A program made the translations under genes and the position numbers. The notes below the pieces were generated by a model. It had not been told where the DNA came from, made no database searches, and saw nothing but the letters and a program-made list of their open reading frames with translations. From an uncultured Propionibacterium sp. (GTDB lineage Bacteria > Actinomycetota > Actinomycetes > Propionibacteriales > Propionibacteriaceae), in NCBI GenBank assembly GCA_938036835.1, contig CALHWB010000039.1, forward strand, positions 1-64,000: a stretch of DNA of 64,000 bases, given 5' to 3'. Positions 9,310 to 17,808 of this stretch are shown piece after piece (within the stretch, counting starts at the first letter, position 1; each line of letters begins with the position of its first letter).

Positions 9310-11046
9310 ATGCTAATCAAACTGATCAACGGCTATATCAAGCCCTACCGGGGGCTGCTGGCCGGGGTGCTGGGCTGCCAGCTCATCGCCACCGCGGCCG
9401 CGCTGACCCTGCCCACCCTGAATGCGCAGATCATCGACCGGGGAGTGGCCAACGGCGACACCGGCTACATCTGGCGGCACGGCGGCCTGATGCTGGCGGT
9501 GGCCTTGGTCCAATCCATCGGCCAGATCGCCGCGGCCTATTTCGGGGCCCGGGCCGCCATGCAGTTCGGTCGCGATGTGCGCGGCGCGGTCTTCCATCGT
9601 TCCTTGTCGTTCAGCACCCGGGAGCTGAACGAGTTCGGCGCCCCCAGCCTGATCACCCGGACCACCAACGACGTCCAGCAGGTGCAGCAGTTGGTCTTCA
9701 TGACCTGCGTGATGATGATCTCGGCACCGATAACCATGGCCGGTGGGGTGATCATGGCCTTGCGCGAGGATCTGACGCTCAGCTGGCTGATCCTGGCCGC
9801 GGTGGTGCTGCTGGGTTCGGTCGTCGGATTCATCGTGTTCCGGCTGACCCCGCTCTTCCAGTCCAATCAGCTCAAGCTGGACGCGATCAACCGGGTCACC
9901 CGCGAGCAGATCACCGGCATCCGGGTGATCCGCGCATTCACCCGCGAACCCCTGGAGCAGGAGCGTTTCGACGTGGCCAACAACGATCTGCTGAGGCTGT
10001 CCCTCGCGATCGGCACCCTGCTCGGCGCGCTGTTCCCCTTCGTGATGCTGGTGATGAATCTCGGCGGCGTCGGGGTGATGTGGTTCGGCGGTATGCGGGT
10101 GGATGCCGAACAGATGCAGGTCGGTCAGCTGACCGCCTTCCTGACCTATCTGATGCAGATCCTGATGAGCGTGATGATGGCCACGCTGATGGTCATGATG
10201 GCTCCGCGGGCCGCGGTCTGCGCCGAACGGATCATGGCGGTGCTGGGCACCGAGTCCACCGTCATACCACCGGCCGCCCCGGTCACCGAGCTACCCGAGA
10301 CCGCCACGGTCAGGTTCGTCGATGTCGAGTTCTGCTACCCGGGGGCCGCCGAGCCGGTGTTGACCGGTATCGATTTCGAGCTACGGCCGGGCACCACCAC
10401 CGCGGTGGTCGGCTCGACCGGAGCCGGCAAAACCACCCTGGTCAATCTGATCCCCCGGCTGTTCGACACCACCGGCGGGCAGGTGCTGGTTGACGGGGTG
10501 GACGTCCGGCGGATCGACCCCGACCTGCTGTGGAGCCGGATCGGGCTGATACCGCAGAAACCCTATCTGTTCAGCGGTACCGTGGCCTCCAACCTGCGCC
10601 ACGGCCGCCCCGACGCCACCGACGAACAGCTGTGGGATGCGCTGCGGATCGCCCAGGCGGCCGATTTCGTGGCCGAGAAACCAGAGCAGTTGGCCGCCGA
10701 GATCGCCCAGGGCGGCACCAATGTATCCGGCGGCCAGCGGCAACGGTTGTCAATCGCGCGGGCGGTGCTCAAACGACCCGAGATCTACGTCTTCGACGAC
10801 GCCTTCAGCGCCCTGGATGTGGCCACCGATGCCCGGCTGCGGGTGGCGCTGGCCGAACGCACCCACGACGCCACGGTGCTGATCGTGGCCCAGCGGGTCT
10901 CGACGATTCGCACCGCCGACCAGATCATCGTCCTCGACCACGGCCGCATCGTTGGCCGCGGCACCCACGCCGACCTGCTGGCCGGCTGCCAGACCTACCG
11001 TGAGATCGTCGAATCGCAGCTGAGCGCCGAGGAGGTAACCGCATGA
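9310..11046 (+). CDS. ABC exporter half-transporter, subunit A (degenerate catalytic site)
   Basis: Permease-ATPase fusion of 578 residues: six membrane helices (about 1-310), then the nucleotide-binding domain. Walker A is GSTGAGKTT, the signature is canonical VSGGQ, and Walker B is YVFDDAF, with Asp where the catalytic Glu normally sits. The switch histidine is replaced by Gln (IVAQRVSTI). These substitutions match the non-catalytic half of heterodimeric exporters such as TmrAB, BmrCD and TM287/288. It follows tetR by one base and overlaps the next gene by ATGA. Likely role: efflux of a drug or metabolite with its partner. Confidence 0.9.
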   Translation: MLIKLINGYIKPYRGLLAGVLGCQLIATAAALTLPTLNAQIIDRGVANGDTGYIWRHGGLMLAVALVQSIGQIAAAYFGARAAMQFGRDVRGAVFHRSLSFSTRELNEFGAPSLITRTTNDVQQVQQLVFMTCVMMISAPITMAGGVIMALREDLTLSWLILAAVVLLGSVVGFIVFRLTPLFQSNQLKLDAINRVTREQITGIRVIRAFTREPLEQERFDVANNDLLRLSLAIGTLLGALFPFVMLVMNLGGVGVMWFGGMRVDAEQMQVGQLTAFLTYLMQILMSVMMATLMVMMAPRAAVCAERIMAVLGTESTVIPPAAPVTELPETATVRFVDVEFCYPGAAEPVLTGIDFELRPGTTTAVVGSTGAGKTTLVNLIPRLFDTTGGQVLVDGVDVRRIDPDLLWSRIGLIPQKPYLFSGTVASNLRHGRPDATDEQLWDALRIAQAADFVAEKPEQLAAEIAQGGTNVSGGQRQRLSIARAVLKRPEIYVFDDAFSALDVATDARLRVALAERTHDATVLIVAQRVSTIRTADQIIVLDHGRIVGRGTHADLLAGCQTYREIVESQLSAEEVTA

Positions 11047-13022
11047 GCGCGGCCACGAACCAGCCCGTGCGGGCAAATGCGCGCCCCAAGAACGGCCCGG
11101 CCCGCATGGACCATGCCCCCTGGGAGCAGAACCGGCACGAGAAAGCGATCAGCTTCGGCCCGTCGCTGCGCCGGCTGCTGGGCACGATGCGTCCCGAACG
11201 GTTGTGGTTCGCGCTGGTGATCGTATTGGGTATCGGGTCGGTCGCGGCGGCGGTAGTCGGGCCCAAGATCCTGGGCCGGGCCACCGACGAGATCTTCGCC
11301 GGCGTCATCGGCCGCATGATCGGGCGGCGTTTCCCCGCCGGCACCCCGATCGAAACCGTGATCGAGGCGCTGCGGGCGGCCGGCCAGGAACGGCTGGCGG
11401 ACATGCTGGCCGGCATGGCTGTGGTGCCCGGGCAAAGCATCGACTTCGCCGCGCTGGGGCACTGGCTGCTGCTCGCCCTGAGCCTGTATCTGCTGGCCGC
11501 GGCCCTGGGGTTCCTACAGAACTACCTGCTGAACCGGGCGGTGCAACGCACGGTCTACCGCATTCGCCGGGATGCGCGGGCCAAGCTCGACCGGCTGCCA
11601 CTCAGCTATTTCGACGCCCAGCCGCGGGGCGAGCTGCTCAGCCGGATCACCAACGACATCGATAACGTCTCCCAGAGCCTGCAGCAGGCCCTCGGGCAGC
11701 TGCTGAACGCATTGCTCACCCTGCTCGGGGTCGGATTCATGATGTTCTGGGTGAGTAGGCCGCTGGCCTTCCTCACCATCTTGATCATTCCGGTGGCCGG
11801 GGTGACCTCCATGCTGATCGGCAGGCGCTCGCAGACCCAGTTCGTCCGCATGTGGGCGGCGACCGGCGAATTGAATGCCGCGGTCGAGGAGGCCTACACC
11901 GGCCACGCGCTGGTGAAGGTCTACGGCCGGCAGCGCGAAGTCGAGCAGGGCTTCGATGCGACCAACCAGAAGCTGTTCGATGCCGCCTTCCGGGCCCAGT
12001 TCATCTCGGGCATCCTGATGCCGGTCAACTTCCTGATCGGCAACCTGAACTATGTGGTGATCGCGGTGGTGGGCGGTCTGCGGGTGGCCAGCGGCCAGAT
12101 GCCGCTGGGCGATGTGCAGGCGTTCATCCAGTACTCGCGGATGTTCACCCAGCCGATGACCCAGATCGCTTCGATGGCCAATCTGCTGCAATCCGGGGTG
12201 GCCTCGGCCGAGCGGGTATTCGAGGTGCTGGACGCCACCGAACTCAGCCCGGACGCCGACGGCAGCCTGCCCGAACCGATCGGTGGCCGGGTGGAATTCC
12301 GCGATGTCGATTTCGGCTACAGCCCAGACCGCCCGCTGATCCGCGGGCTTTGCCTCACCGCCGAACCCGGGCAGACCATCGCCATCGTCGGGCCTACCGG
12401 GGCCGGCAAGACCACGCTGGTCAATCTGCTGGAACGCTTCTACGAATTGCAGGGCGGTCAGATTCTGCTGGACGAAGTGGATATCGCCACCGTGCCGCGC
12501 GCCAGGCTGCGCGGCGGGCTGGGTATGGTACTGCAGGATACCTGGCTGTTCGGCGGCACGATCCGGGAAAACATCGCCTACGGCCGTCCCGGCGCCACCG
12601 AGGAAGACGTCGTCCGGGCCGCGCGGGCCGCGCATGTGGACCACTTCGTCCATCAGCTCCCCGCCGGCTACGACACGCCGATCAACGAAGAGGGCAGCAA
12701 CATCTCGGCCGGCGAAAAGCAGCTGATCACCATAGCGCGGGCCTTCATCGCCGACCCGGAGGTGCTGATCCTGGACGAGGCCACCTCAAGTGTGGACACC
12801 CGGACCGAGCTGCTCGTCCAGCAGGCGATGGCGCGGCTGCGTTCGGGGCGCACCAGCTTCGTCATCGCCCACCGGCTATCCACGATCCGGGACGCCGACC
12901 TGATCCTGGTGATGTCCGACGGAGCCATCGTCGAGCAGGGCGGCCACCAGGATCTGCTGGCCGCCAGGGGCCCCTATTACGAGCTGTACCAGTCACAGTT
13001 CGCGGCCGCCAGCCAGGAGTGA
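11043..13022 (+). CDS. ABC exporter half-transporter, subunit B (catalytic Walker B)
   Basis: Permease-ATPase fusion of 659 residues. A ~30-residue hydrophilic N-terminus and an unusually long first extracellular loop (about residues 85-145) precede the remaining helices. Walker A is GPTGAGKTT, Walker B is the canonical LILDEATSSVD, and the H-loop is intact (IAHRLSTI). The signature is ISAGEK instead of LSGGQ. So subunit B gives the catalytic Glu and His while subunit A gives the good signature: one functional ATP site and one degenerate site, the asymmetric heterodimer pattern. The start overlaps subunit A, so the two are made together. Confidence 0.9.
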   Translation: MSAATNQPVRANARPKNGPARMDHAPWEQNRHEKAISFGPSLRRLLGTMRPERLWFALVIVLGIGSVAAAVVGPKILGRATDEIFAGVIGRMIGRRFPAGTPIETVIEALRAAGQERLADMLAGMAVVPGQSIDFAALGHWLLLALSLYLLAAALGFLQNYLLNRAVQRTVYRIRRDARAKLDRLPLSYFDAQPRGELLSRITNDIDNVSQSLQQALGQLLNALLTLLGVGFMMFWVSRPLAFLTILIIPVAGVTSMLIGRRSQTQFVRMWAATGELNAAVEEAYTGHALVKVYGRQREVEQGFDATNQKLFDAAFRAQFISGILMPVNFLIGNLNYVVIAVVGGLRVASGQMPLGDVQAFIQYSRMFTQPMTQIASMANLLQSGVASAERVFEVLDATELSPDADGSLPEPIGGRVEFRDVDFGYSPDRPLIRGLCLTAEPGQTIAIVGPTGAGKTTLVNLLERFYELQGGQILLDEVDIATVPRARLRGGLGMVLQDTWLFGGTIRENIAYGRPGATEEDVVRAARAAHVDHFVHQLPAGYDTPINEEGSNISAGEKQLITIARAFIADPEVLILDEATSSVDTRTELLVQQAMARLRSGRTSFVIAHRLSTIRDADLILVMSDGAIVEQGGHQDLLAARGPYYELYQSQFAAASQE

Positions 13023-13032
13023 GCGGCCGGGG

Positions 13033-13093
13033 CGGGCATGCCTTGGAGGTGGGTTGCCCCGGCACGGGACGGTCCGGCTCCAAGGCATGCCCG
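13033..13093. terminator. 16-bp perfect inverted repeat between convergent genes
   Basis: CGGGCATGCCTTGGAG (13033-13048) and its exact reverse complement (13078-13093) flank a 29-base loop. It sits between the ends of the ABC operon and sdaA, which converge. There is no T tract on either side, so it would act as a bidirectional hairpin block rather than a classical intrinsic terminator. The 16 perfect pairs are unlikely to be chance. Confidence 0.55.
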
Positions 13094-13109
13094 TAACCGA
13101 TCCGGCCGG

Positions 13110-14501
13110 TCAGCATTCCACGATGTTGACCGCCAGGCCGCCACGGGCGGTCTCCCGGTATTTGGCTTTCATGTCGAGGCCGGTCTGCATCATGGTTCGC
13201 AGGCAATTGTCGAGGCTGACATGCTGATAGCCATCGTCCGCCAAGGCCAGCCGGGCCGCGGTGATCGCCTTCACCGCGGCAATCGCGTTGCGCTCGATGC
13301 AGGGGATCTGAACCAATCCGCCGACCGGATCGCAGGTGAGCCCGAGATGGTGCTCCAAGCCGATCTCGGCGGCATTGACGACCTGCTGTGGGGTGCCACC
13401 CGAAACCTGGGCCAGACCCGCGGCAGCCATCGCGCAGGCCGCACCGATCTCGCCTTGACAGCCCACTTCGGCCCCGGATATGGAGGCGCTGGCCTTGAAG
13501 ATGGCGCCGATCGCCGCCGCGGTCAGCAAGAAATCGGCAATCAGTTCCGGTCTTCCGGGGTGGGCACCGAGCGCATGGCTGGCGACCGCCGGGATCACAC
13601 CGGCCGCACCATTGGTGGGGGCGGTGACCACCCGGCCGCCGGCAGCGTTTTCTTCGTTCACCGCCAACGCCCACAGGCTCACCCAGTCGAGCGCCACCAG
13701 GGGATCCGGCTGGCCGTTGGATCGTTCGGCGAGCGAGTTCAGCCGGGTCAGCAGGCCCGGCGCCCTGCGGGTGACGAATAGGCCGCCCGGGAGCGTACCG
13801 GTATTGCGGCAGCCCGCCGCGATGCAGTCGGTCATCGTCTGCCAGATCCTGGCGATGCCGGAACGCACCTCGGCCTCGGGACGCTGGGAGCATTCATTGG
13901 CCAGCATCAGTTGGGGGATGGTTAGCTCATTGTCATTGCACAGATCCAATAGGCGGTTGGCCCGCCGGAAGGGATACGGCCACCGCCGGGCATCGACGGG
14001 CAGCGGCGGGTTGCCGGTGCCGTCGTCGGCGACGATCGCTCCACCCCCGATCGAATACCAGACCTGTTCGGCCAGGGAGCCGCGTCCGGCATATGCGGTG
14101 AAACCCAGCGCGTTGGGGTGGAAGGGCAGCCGTTTGCGCCGATGCCGGATCAGATCCCGGGTGTCGTCGAATGCGATGCTGCGGGGTGCCGTTCCGTGCG
14201 GTCCCAGCGGCAGCAGGTGCGTGGTGCGGATCCGGCGAACCAGGTCGGGGGCGAGTCCGGTGTCGACCAGGTCCGGGAGCTGGCCGCCCAATCCCAGCAA
14301 TACCGCGCTGCCGGTGCCGTGCCCCCAACCGGTCGCCCCCAGCGAGCCGAACAGTTCGATACGGACTCGGTCCACCCGCTCGAGCACCCCGCCGGCAGCC
14401 AGCGCGACGGCGAATCGTTCGGCGGCCAGCATCGGCCCGACGGTGTGCGAGGAGGATGGCCCGATGCCGATCTTGAAGACGTCGAAGACGCTGCTGGTCA
14501 T
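13110..14501 (-). CDS. sdaA: L-serine ammonia-lyase, iron-sulfur dependent
   Basis: Converts L-serine to pyruvate and ammonia using a [4Fe-4S] cluster; 463 residues, the single-chain alpha-beta form. The N-terminal domain begins with FKIGIGPSSSHTVGPM, a family hallmark. The C-terminal domain carries the cluster cysteines: SGAEVGCQGEIGAACAMAAAG, LGLTCDPVGGLVQIPCIERN, and a further Cys at the extreme C-terminus (VNIVEC). The ATG at 14501 follows a CAGAAT box after six bases, so it is probably leaderless. With gdhA and the peptide importer nearby it fits amino-acid catabolism. Confidence 0.95.
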   Translation of the reverse strand: MTSSVFDVFKIGIGPSSSHTVGPMLAAERFAVALAAGGVLERVDRVRIELFGSLGATGWGHGTGSAVLLGLGGQLPDLVDTGLAPDLVRRIRTTHLLPLGPHGTAPRSIAFDDTRDLIRHRRKRLPFHPNALGFTAYAGRGSLAEQVWYSIGGGAIVADDGTGNPPLPVDARRWPYPFRRANRLLDLCNDNELTIPQLMLANECSQRPEAEVRSGIARIWQTMTDCIAAGCRNTGTLPGGLFVTRRAPGLLTRLNSLAERSNGQPDPLVALDWVSLWALAVNEENAAGGRVVTAPTNGAAGVIPAVASHALGAHPGRPELIADFLLTAAAIGAIFKASASISGAEVGCQGEIGAACAMAAAGLAQVSGGTPQQVVNAAEIGLEHHLGLTCDPVGGLVQIPCIERNAIAAVKAITAARLALADDGYQHVSLDNCLRTMMQTGLDMKAKYRETARGGLAVNIVEC

Positions 14502-14574
14502 GACCCAATTCTGCCTGTTGGCCGTTGAGGTCGCCCGGCGAGCAGATAGCCTTCCCGGTGCCTAGACTCGGGGT

Positions 14575-15402
14575 ATGGCTACCCCACGCAAGGTCTCCGG
14601 CGCCCGCGTCCTGATCACCGGCGCGGCTTCTGGGCTGGGCACCCTGCTGGCCATCGAGTTGGCCAGCCGGGGTGCCGCCAAGCTGGCCCTGTGGGACCGC
14701 GATGGCGCCGGGCTGGAACGGGTCGCCGGCCAGCTCGAACTGTTGGGTGCCCAGCCCTGGCCATACCGGGTCGAGTTGACCGATGCCATCGATATCGCGG
14801 AAGCCGGCGACCGGATGCTGGCCGAACTGGGCGGCATCGACATCTGCATCAACTGTGCCGGGGTGGTCAGCGGCCGGGAGTTCACCGGCCTGACCGACGA
14901 ACAGCTGGTCCGGACCTTCCAGGTGAATGCCTTGGCACCTTTCCGCACCACCCGGGTGGTACTTCCCGGCATGCTGGCCCGCGACCGGGGAGTGCTGGTG
15001 AACATCGCCTCCGCGGCCGGGCTCACCGGGGTGGCGAAACTGAGCGACTACTCCGCGGCCAAGTCCGCCGTCGCCGGGTTCACCGAATCGCTGCGAGCCG
15101 AACTGCGCGATCGCGGCAGTTCGCTGCGGACCCTGGTGGTGTACCCCTATTACATCGACACCGGCATGTTTGCCGGGGTCCGCGCCCGGGTACCGGCCCT
15201 GCTGCCGGTCCTGGACCGGCACCGGGTGGCCCACCGCATCGTGGATGCCATCGAATCCGGCCGCCAGCAGCTCTTCCTGCCCGGCCTGGTGGCTGCGGCA
15301 CTGGCGATCAGGATGCTGCCGGTGCCGGTATCCCGGGTGGTGTTCGGAAGGCTGGGGGTCCATCGTGCGATGGCCGGCTTCGTGGGACGTCAGACAATCT
15401 AG
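14575..15402 (+). CDS. Short-chain dehydrogenase/reductase
   Basis: Classical SDR of 275 residues. The Rossmann nucleotide-binding motif is TGAASGLG near residue 17, NCAG follows near 96, and the catalytic residues are the Ser in NIASAAGLTG and the YSAAK box near 160. Asp and Arg after the second strand (LWDRD) suggest NAD(H) preference, an inference. The C-terminal region (FLPGLVAAALAIRMLPVPVSRVVF) is hydrophobic, as in the SDR16C/retinol-dehydrogenase-like group, suggesting a lipid or sterol-like substrate. The ATG lies six bases after TAGACT (14563-14568), so the transcript is probably leaderless. Confidence 0.85.
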   Translation: MATPRKVSGARVLITGAASGLGTLLAIELASRGAAKLALWDRDGAGLERVAGQLELLGAQPWPYRVELTDAIDIAEAGDRMLAELGGIDICINCAGVVSGREFTGLTDEQLVRTFQVNALAPFRTTRVVLPGMLARDRGVLVNIASAAGLTGVAKLSDYSAAKSAVAGFTESLRAELRDRGSSLRTLVVYPYYIDTGMFAGVRARVPALLPVLDRHRVAHRIVDAIESGRQQLFLPGLVAAALAIRMLPVPVSRVVFGRLGVHRAMAGFVGRQTI

Positions 15403-15624
15403 CGATCCAGGTTCCCGGGCCGGCCGCCTGGCCTCGACCGATCATGGTGGGGCTACGCAATTCGACCCGGTGCCGCGGAAGCCGTTGCGTCCGGGCCGCG
15501 CGACGCGCCGGGATGGTGCCCGCCGGCCCCGGACGGGCGAGCGGTGCACCGGCCACCGCCCGGCCCTTGACCGGCTGGGGTTGGCGCGCGAATGGGGACC
15601 CCATAGGGTCTACTATCGGGGGTC

Positions 15625-16260
15625 ATGGACGCCGACCTACTAGCTTTCGAGCGGATCGCCAACGCCGCTCGAAGGCGTTGGGCGTGGCGCCGCCATTGGC
15701 TGCGATTCGCCGCCGCGATGAGCGTCATGGCATTCGTGCTGGGGTATTCCGCCATCGGCACCTGGCGATCGGCGGGCCGTATCGTGTGGCCGCTGCTGAT
15801 CTGGGCGGCGGCGGCCTGTGCGCTTACGGCAGGGGCGTTCCTGCTGCTCAGCCAGCGCCACGGGCAACGCTACAGCAGACTGGTCACCCCAGGCCCCTGG
15901 TCCTCCGGCCAGATCCATTCGACGGCCACCGTCGCCGAGATCGCCGGCTGGCTGGGCGGCAAGCTGGCGGCCCGCGAGCTGATCCTCGTGCGCCTGGACA
16001 GGACCCGGGTCACGGCGACCAGCCGGGGCATCCGAAGCCAGCGCATCAATTACCAGATCGACGTGCGGCCTTCCACGGAACGACCCGGCCATCGCGTGAT
16101 CACCATCGCCTCCTGGCCCGCCGCCCGGTCGGCGATCCACGATTTCTGCGGCGCAGAGCGCACCGTAAGTGAGCTATTGCGCACGGTGCCCGGCGGCGTC
16201 GTCCTGCCGGCCGGGACGCCACCGGCCCGCCCGCCCGCGGGTGACCTCGGTCCGGCTTGA
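15625..16260 (+). CDS. Unknown membrane protein, tandem family copy 1
   Basis: First of three tandem paralogues, 211 residues, not a family I recognise. It starts MDADLLAFER, shared in spirit with the next two copies. Two hydrophobic helices (about 28-46 and 54-75) are followed by the shared motif VTPGPWSSGQ at 87-96 and a ~100-residue soluble domain with DVRPSTERPG..VITIASWP and a final ERTVSELLRTVPGG. A TACTAT box (15611-15616) lies eight bases before the ATG, suggesting its own leaderless promoter. The C-terminal tail is Pro-rich. Function unknown. Confidence 0.7.
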   Translation: MDADLLAFERIANAARRRWAWRRHWLRFAAAMSVMAFVLGYSAIGTWRSAGRIVWPLLIWAAAACALTAGAFLLLSQRHGQRYSRLVTPGPWSSGQIHSTATVAEIAGWLGGKLAARELILVRLDRTRVTATSRGIRSQRINYQIDVRPSTERPGHRVITIASWPAARSAIHDFCGAERTVSELLRTVPGGVVLPAGTPPARPPAGDLGPA

Positions 16261-16355
16261 CCACCGGCCCGCCAGGCGGGCCGCGTTGAGCCGTGGCGCG
16301 ATGGCTCCGAACGGCGGCGGGGCCGACCCCGGCCGAGCTAACCTAAGACCCAATC

Positions 16356-17006
16356 ATGGACAGTCAGATTCTCGCCGCCGAACGGGCGGCTCATCAGCAG
16401 TCGAAGAGCCGCGCCCGGGCCGTTTTCTGGTCGATCATCGGTGGGGTCGTCCTGCTCACCTGCATCCCCCTTGCGGCCACGCTATGGGCCGTAAAACCGG
16501 TATTGGCGGCATTCGTCGCGCTGGTCTTCGCCGCGATCATCGGGGGCTCACTCGGACTCGGCACCCTGCTGGACAAGGCGATAGGCAAGGCTTCGGCCAG
16601 CCCATTCGGTCTGGCGAGTCCCGGCCCATGGTCCTTTGGGCAGGTGTACACCCCGCTGCCGCCCGAGCAGGTGTGGCCGGCGGTCCAGTTCGCCGCGCTG
16701 TCCCAGAACCTCGCGAGCGGCCCAGCCGGCCCGACGAGCATCGAATTCATCAAGAGCACGGGGTTCTACACCCCGGGCGGACGCTACCTGGTCGATCTGC
16801 GGCCATCGGCCGATCGCCCGGGAATGGGGGTCGTCACCATCGCCGCCCGTCCCCACATGGCCCACATCTATCACGACCTGGGCACCGCCCAGAACACCGT
16901 CAACGCGCTGCTCAACGCGGTGCCTGGCCGCGAATTGCCCGGCCAGCCGGCCGCCCAGCTGCTGCCCCGGCGGCCATCCGGCCCCCAGGATCGGTATCGT
17001 TCCTAG
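16356..17006 (+). CDS. Unknown membrane protein, tandem family copy 2
   Basis: Second paralogue, 216 residues, starting MDSQILAAER. Two hydrophobic helices (about 24-44 and 49-70) precede the motif ASPGPWSFGQVY at 87-98, then a soluble domain with DLRPSADRPGMGVVTIAARP and NTVNALLNAVPGRE near the end. The PGPWS motif sits at the same residue number (89-93) as in copy 1. TAAGAC (16344-16349) is six bases before the ATG, suggesting separate transcription. Two helices with N- and C-termini on the same side is the simplest topology; with a basic N-terminus that side is probably cytoplasmic. Confidence 0.7.
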   Translation: MDSQILAAERAAHQQSKSRARAVFWSIIGGVVLLTCIPLAATLWAVKPVLAAFVALVFAAIIGGSLGLGTLLDKAIGKASASPFGLASPGPWSFGQVYTPLPPEQVWPAVQFAALSQNLASGPAGPTSIEFIKSTGFYTPGGRYLVDLRPSADRPGMGVVTIAARPHMAHIYHDLGTAQNTVNALLNAVPGRELPGQPAAQLLPRRPSGPQDRYRS

Positions 17007-17190
17007 CCGCCCGGCATCCTATCGGGGGTGGCACAAAACACCGAGCCGCCGGCCGGTTCGCATCGGCTACGAGACCCGATCGATCGGCCAGGCTCGCGGT
17101 GGCCTGCCGGATCGGAAAGGCCGGAGCCGGGGACGCGGCCGGCACCGCCGGAAAACCGGTACCGGAAACCGGGATATGGTGGTCCCCACC

Positions 17191-17766
17191 ATGGACAGCG
17201 AGATCTTGGCCGGCGAGCGCGCCCATCACCGGCGCTTCCGCATCGCCTGGCGATCGGTCGCGGGCCTGCTGCTGGCGGGCGCCGCCGCCGGTCTGATCGT
17301 CGCCGCCTTCCACACCAGTCGGCGATCCGGTTGGGTGGTGACCATCGGTGGGCTGGCGATCGGCCTGGGGCTATTCCTGCTGGCCCGGTGGGGCACCCGT
17401 GCCGGGACGAACACCCTGGTCACCCCGGGGCCATGGTCATACGGCCAGGTCTATTCGGGGCACCAGCAGCGCGAGATCTGGAATGCCATGGGCAAGGTAC
17501 TGCTGGGCCTGGGGATGAGCTTCGACCGGGTCGCCAAGACCACCGCGCTGGCCACCAGACCCGGTACCTTCCTGTATCGCAGGGGGGTACATCTGATCGA
17601 TGTGCAGCCATCGGCCGATCACGACGGCTGGTTCGTGATCACGGTCTTCAGCCAGCCCGACCTGCCCACCACCATCACCGACTTCGGACGCGGCGCAAGC
17701 ATCAACCAGGCGCTGCTGGCGGCGGTCCCGGGTTTCCGGCGGCCCGATGACCCGGAACTGGGCTGA
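17191..17766 (+). CDS. Unknown membrane protein, tandem family copy 3
   Basis: Third paralogue, 191 residues, starting MDSEILAGERAHH, closest to copy 2 at the N-terminus. Two helices (about 21-40 and 48-66) are followed by VTPGPWSYGQVYSG at 77-90, DVQPSADHDGWFVITVFSQP, and INQALLAAVPGF near the C-terminus. ATG 17191 was chosen over the ATG at 17176 because the protein then begins like the other copies. The upstream bases 17176-17192 form a small inverted repeat, ATGGTGG-TCC-CCACCAT. It lies 42 bases upstream of the kinase start. Confidence 0.68.
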   Translation: MDSEILAGERAHHRRFRIAWRSVAGLLLAGAAAGLIVAAFHTSRRSGWVVTIGGLAIGLGLFLLARWGTRAGTNTLVTPGPWSYGQVYSGHQQREIWNAMGKVLLGLGMSFDRVAKTTALATRPGTFLYRRGVHLIDVQPSADHDGWFVITVFSQPDLPTTITDFGRGASINQALLAAVPGFRRPDDPELG

Positions 17767-17808
17767 CCGGTAGCCGGCGCGACCGGGGCTTGGGGCAAGA
17801 TGGATGTC

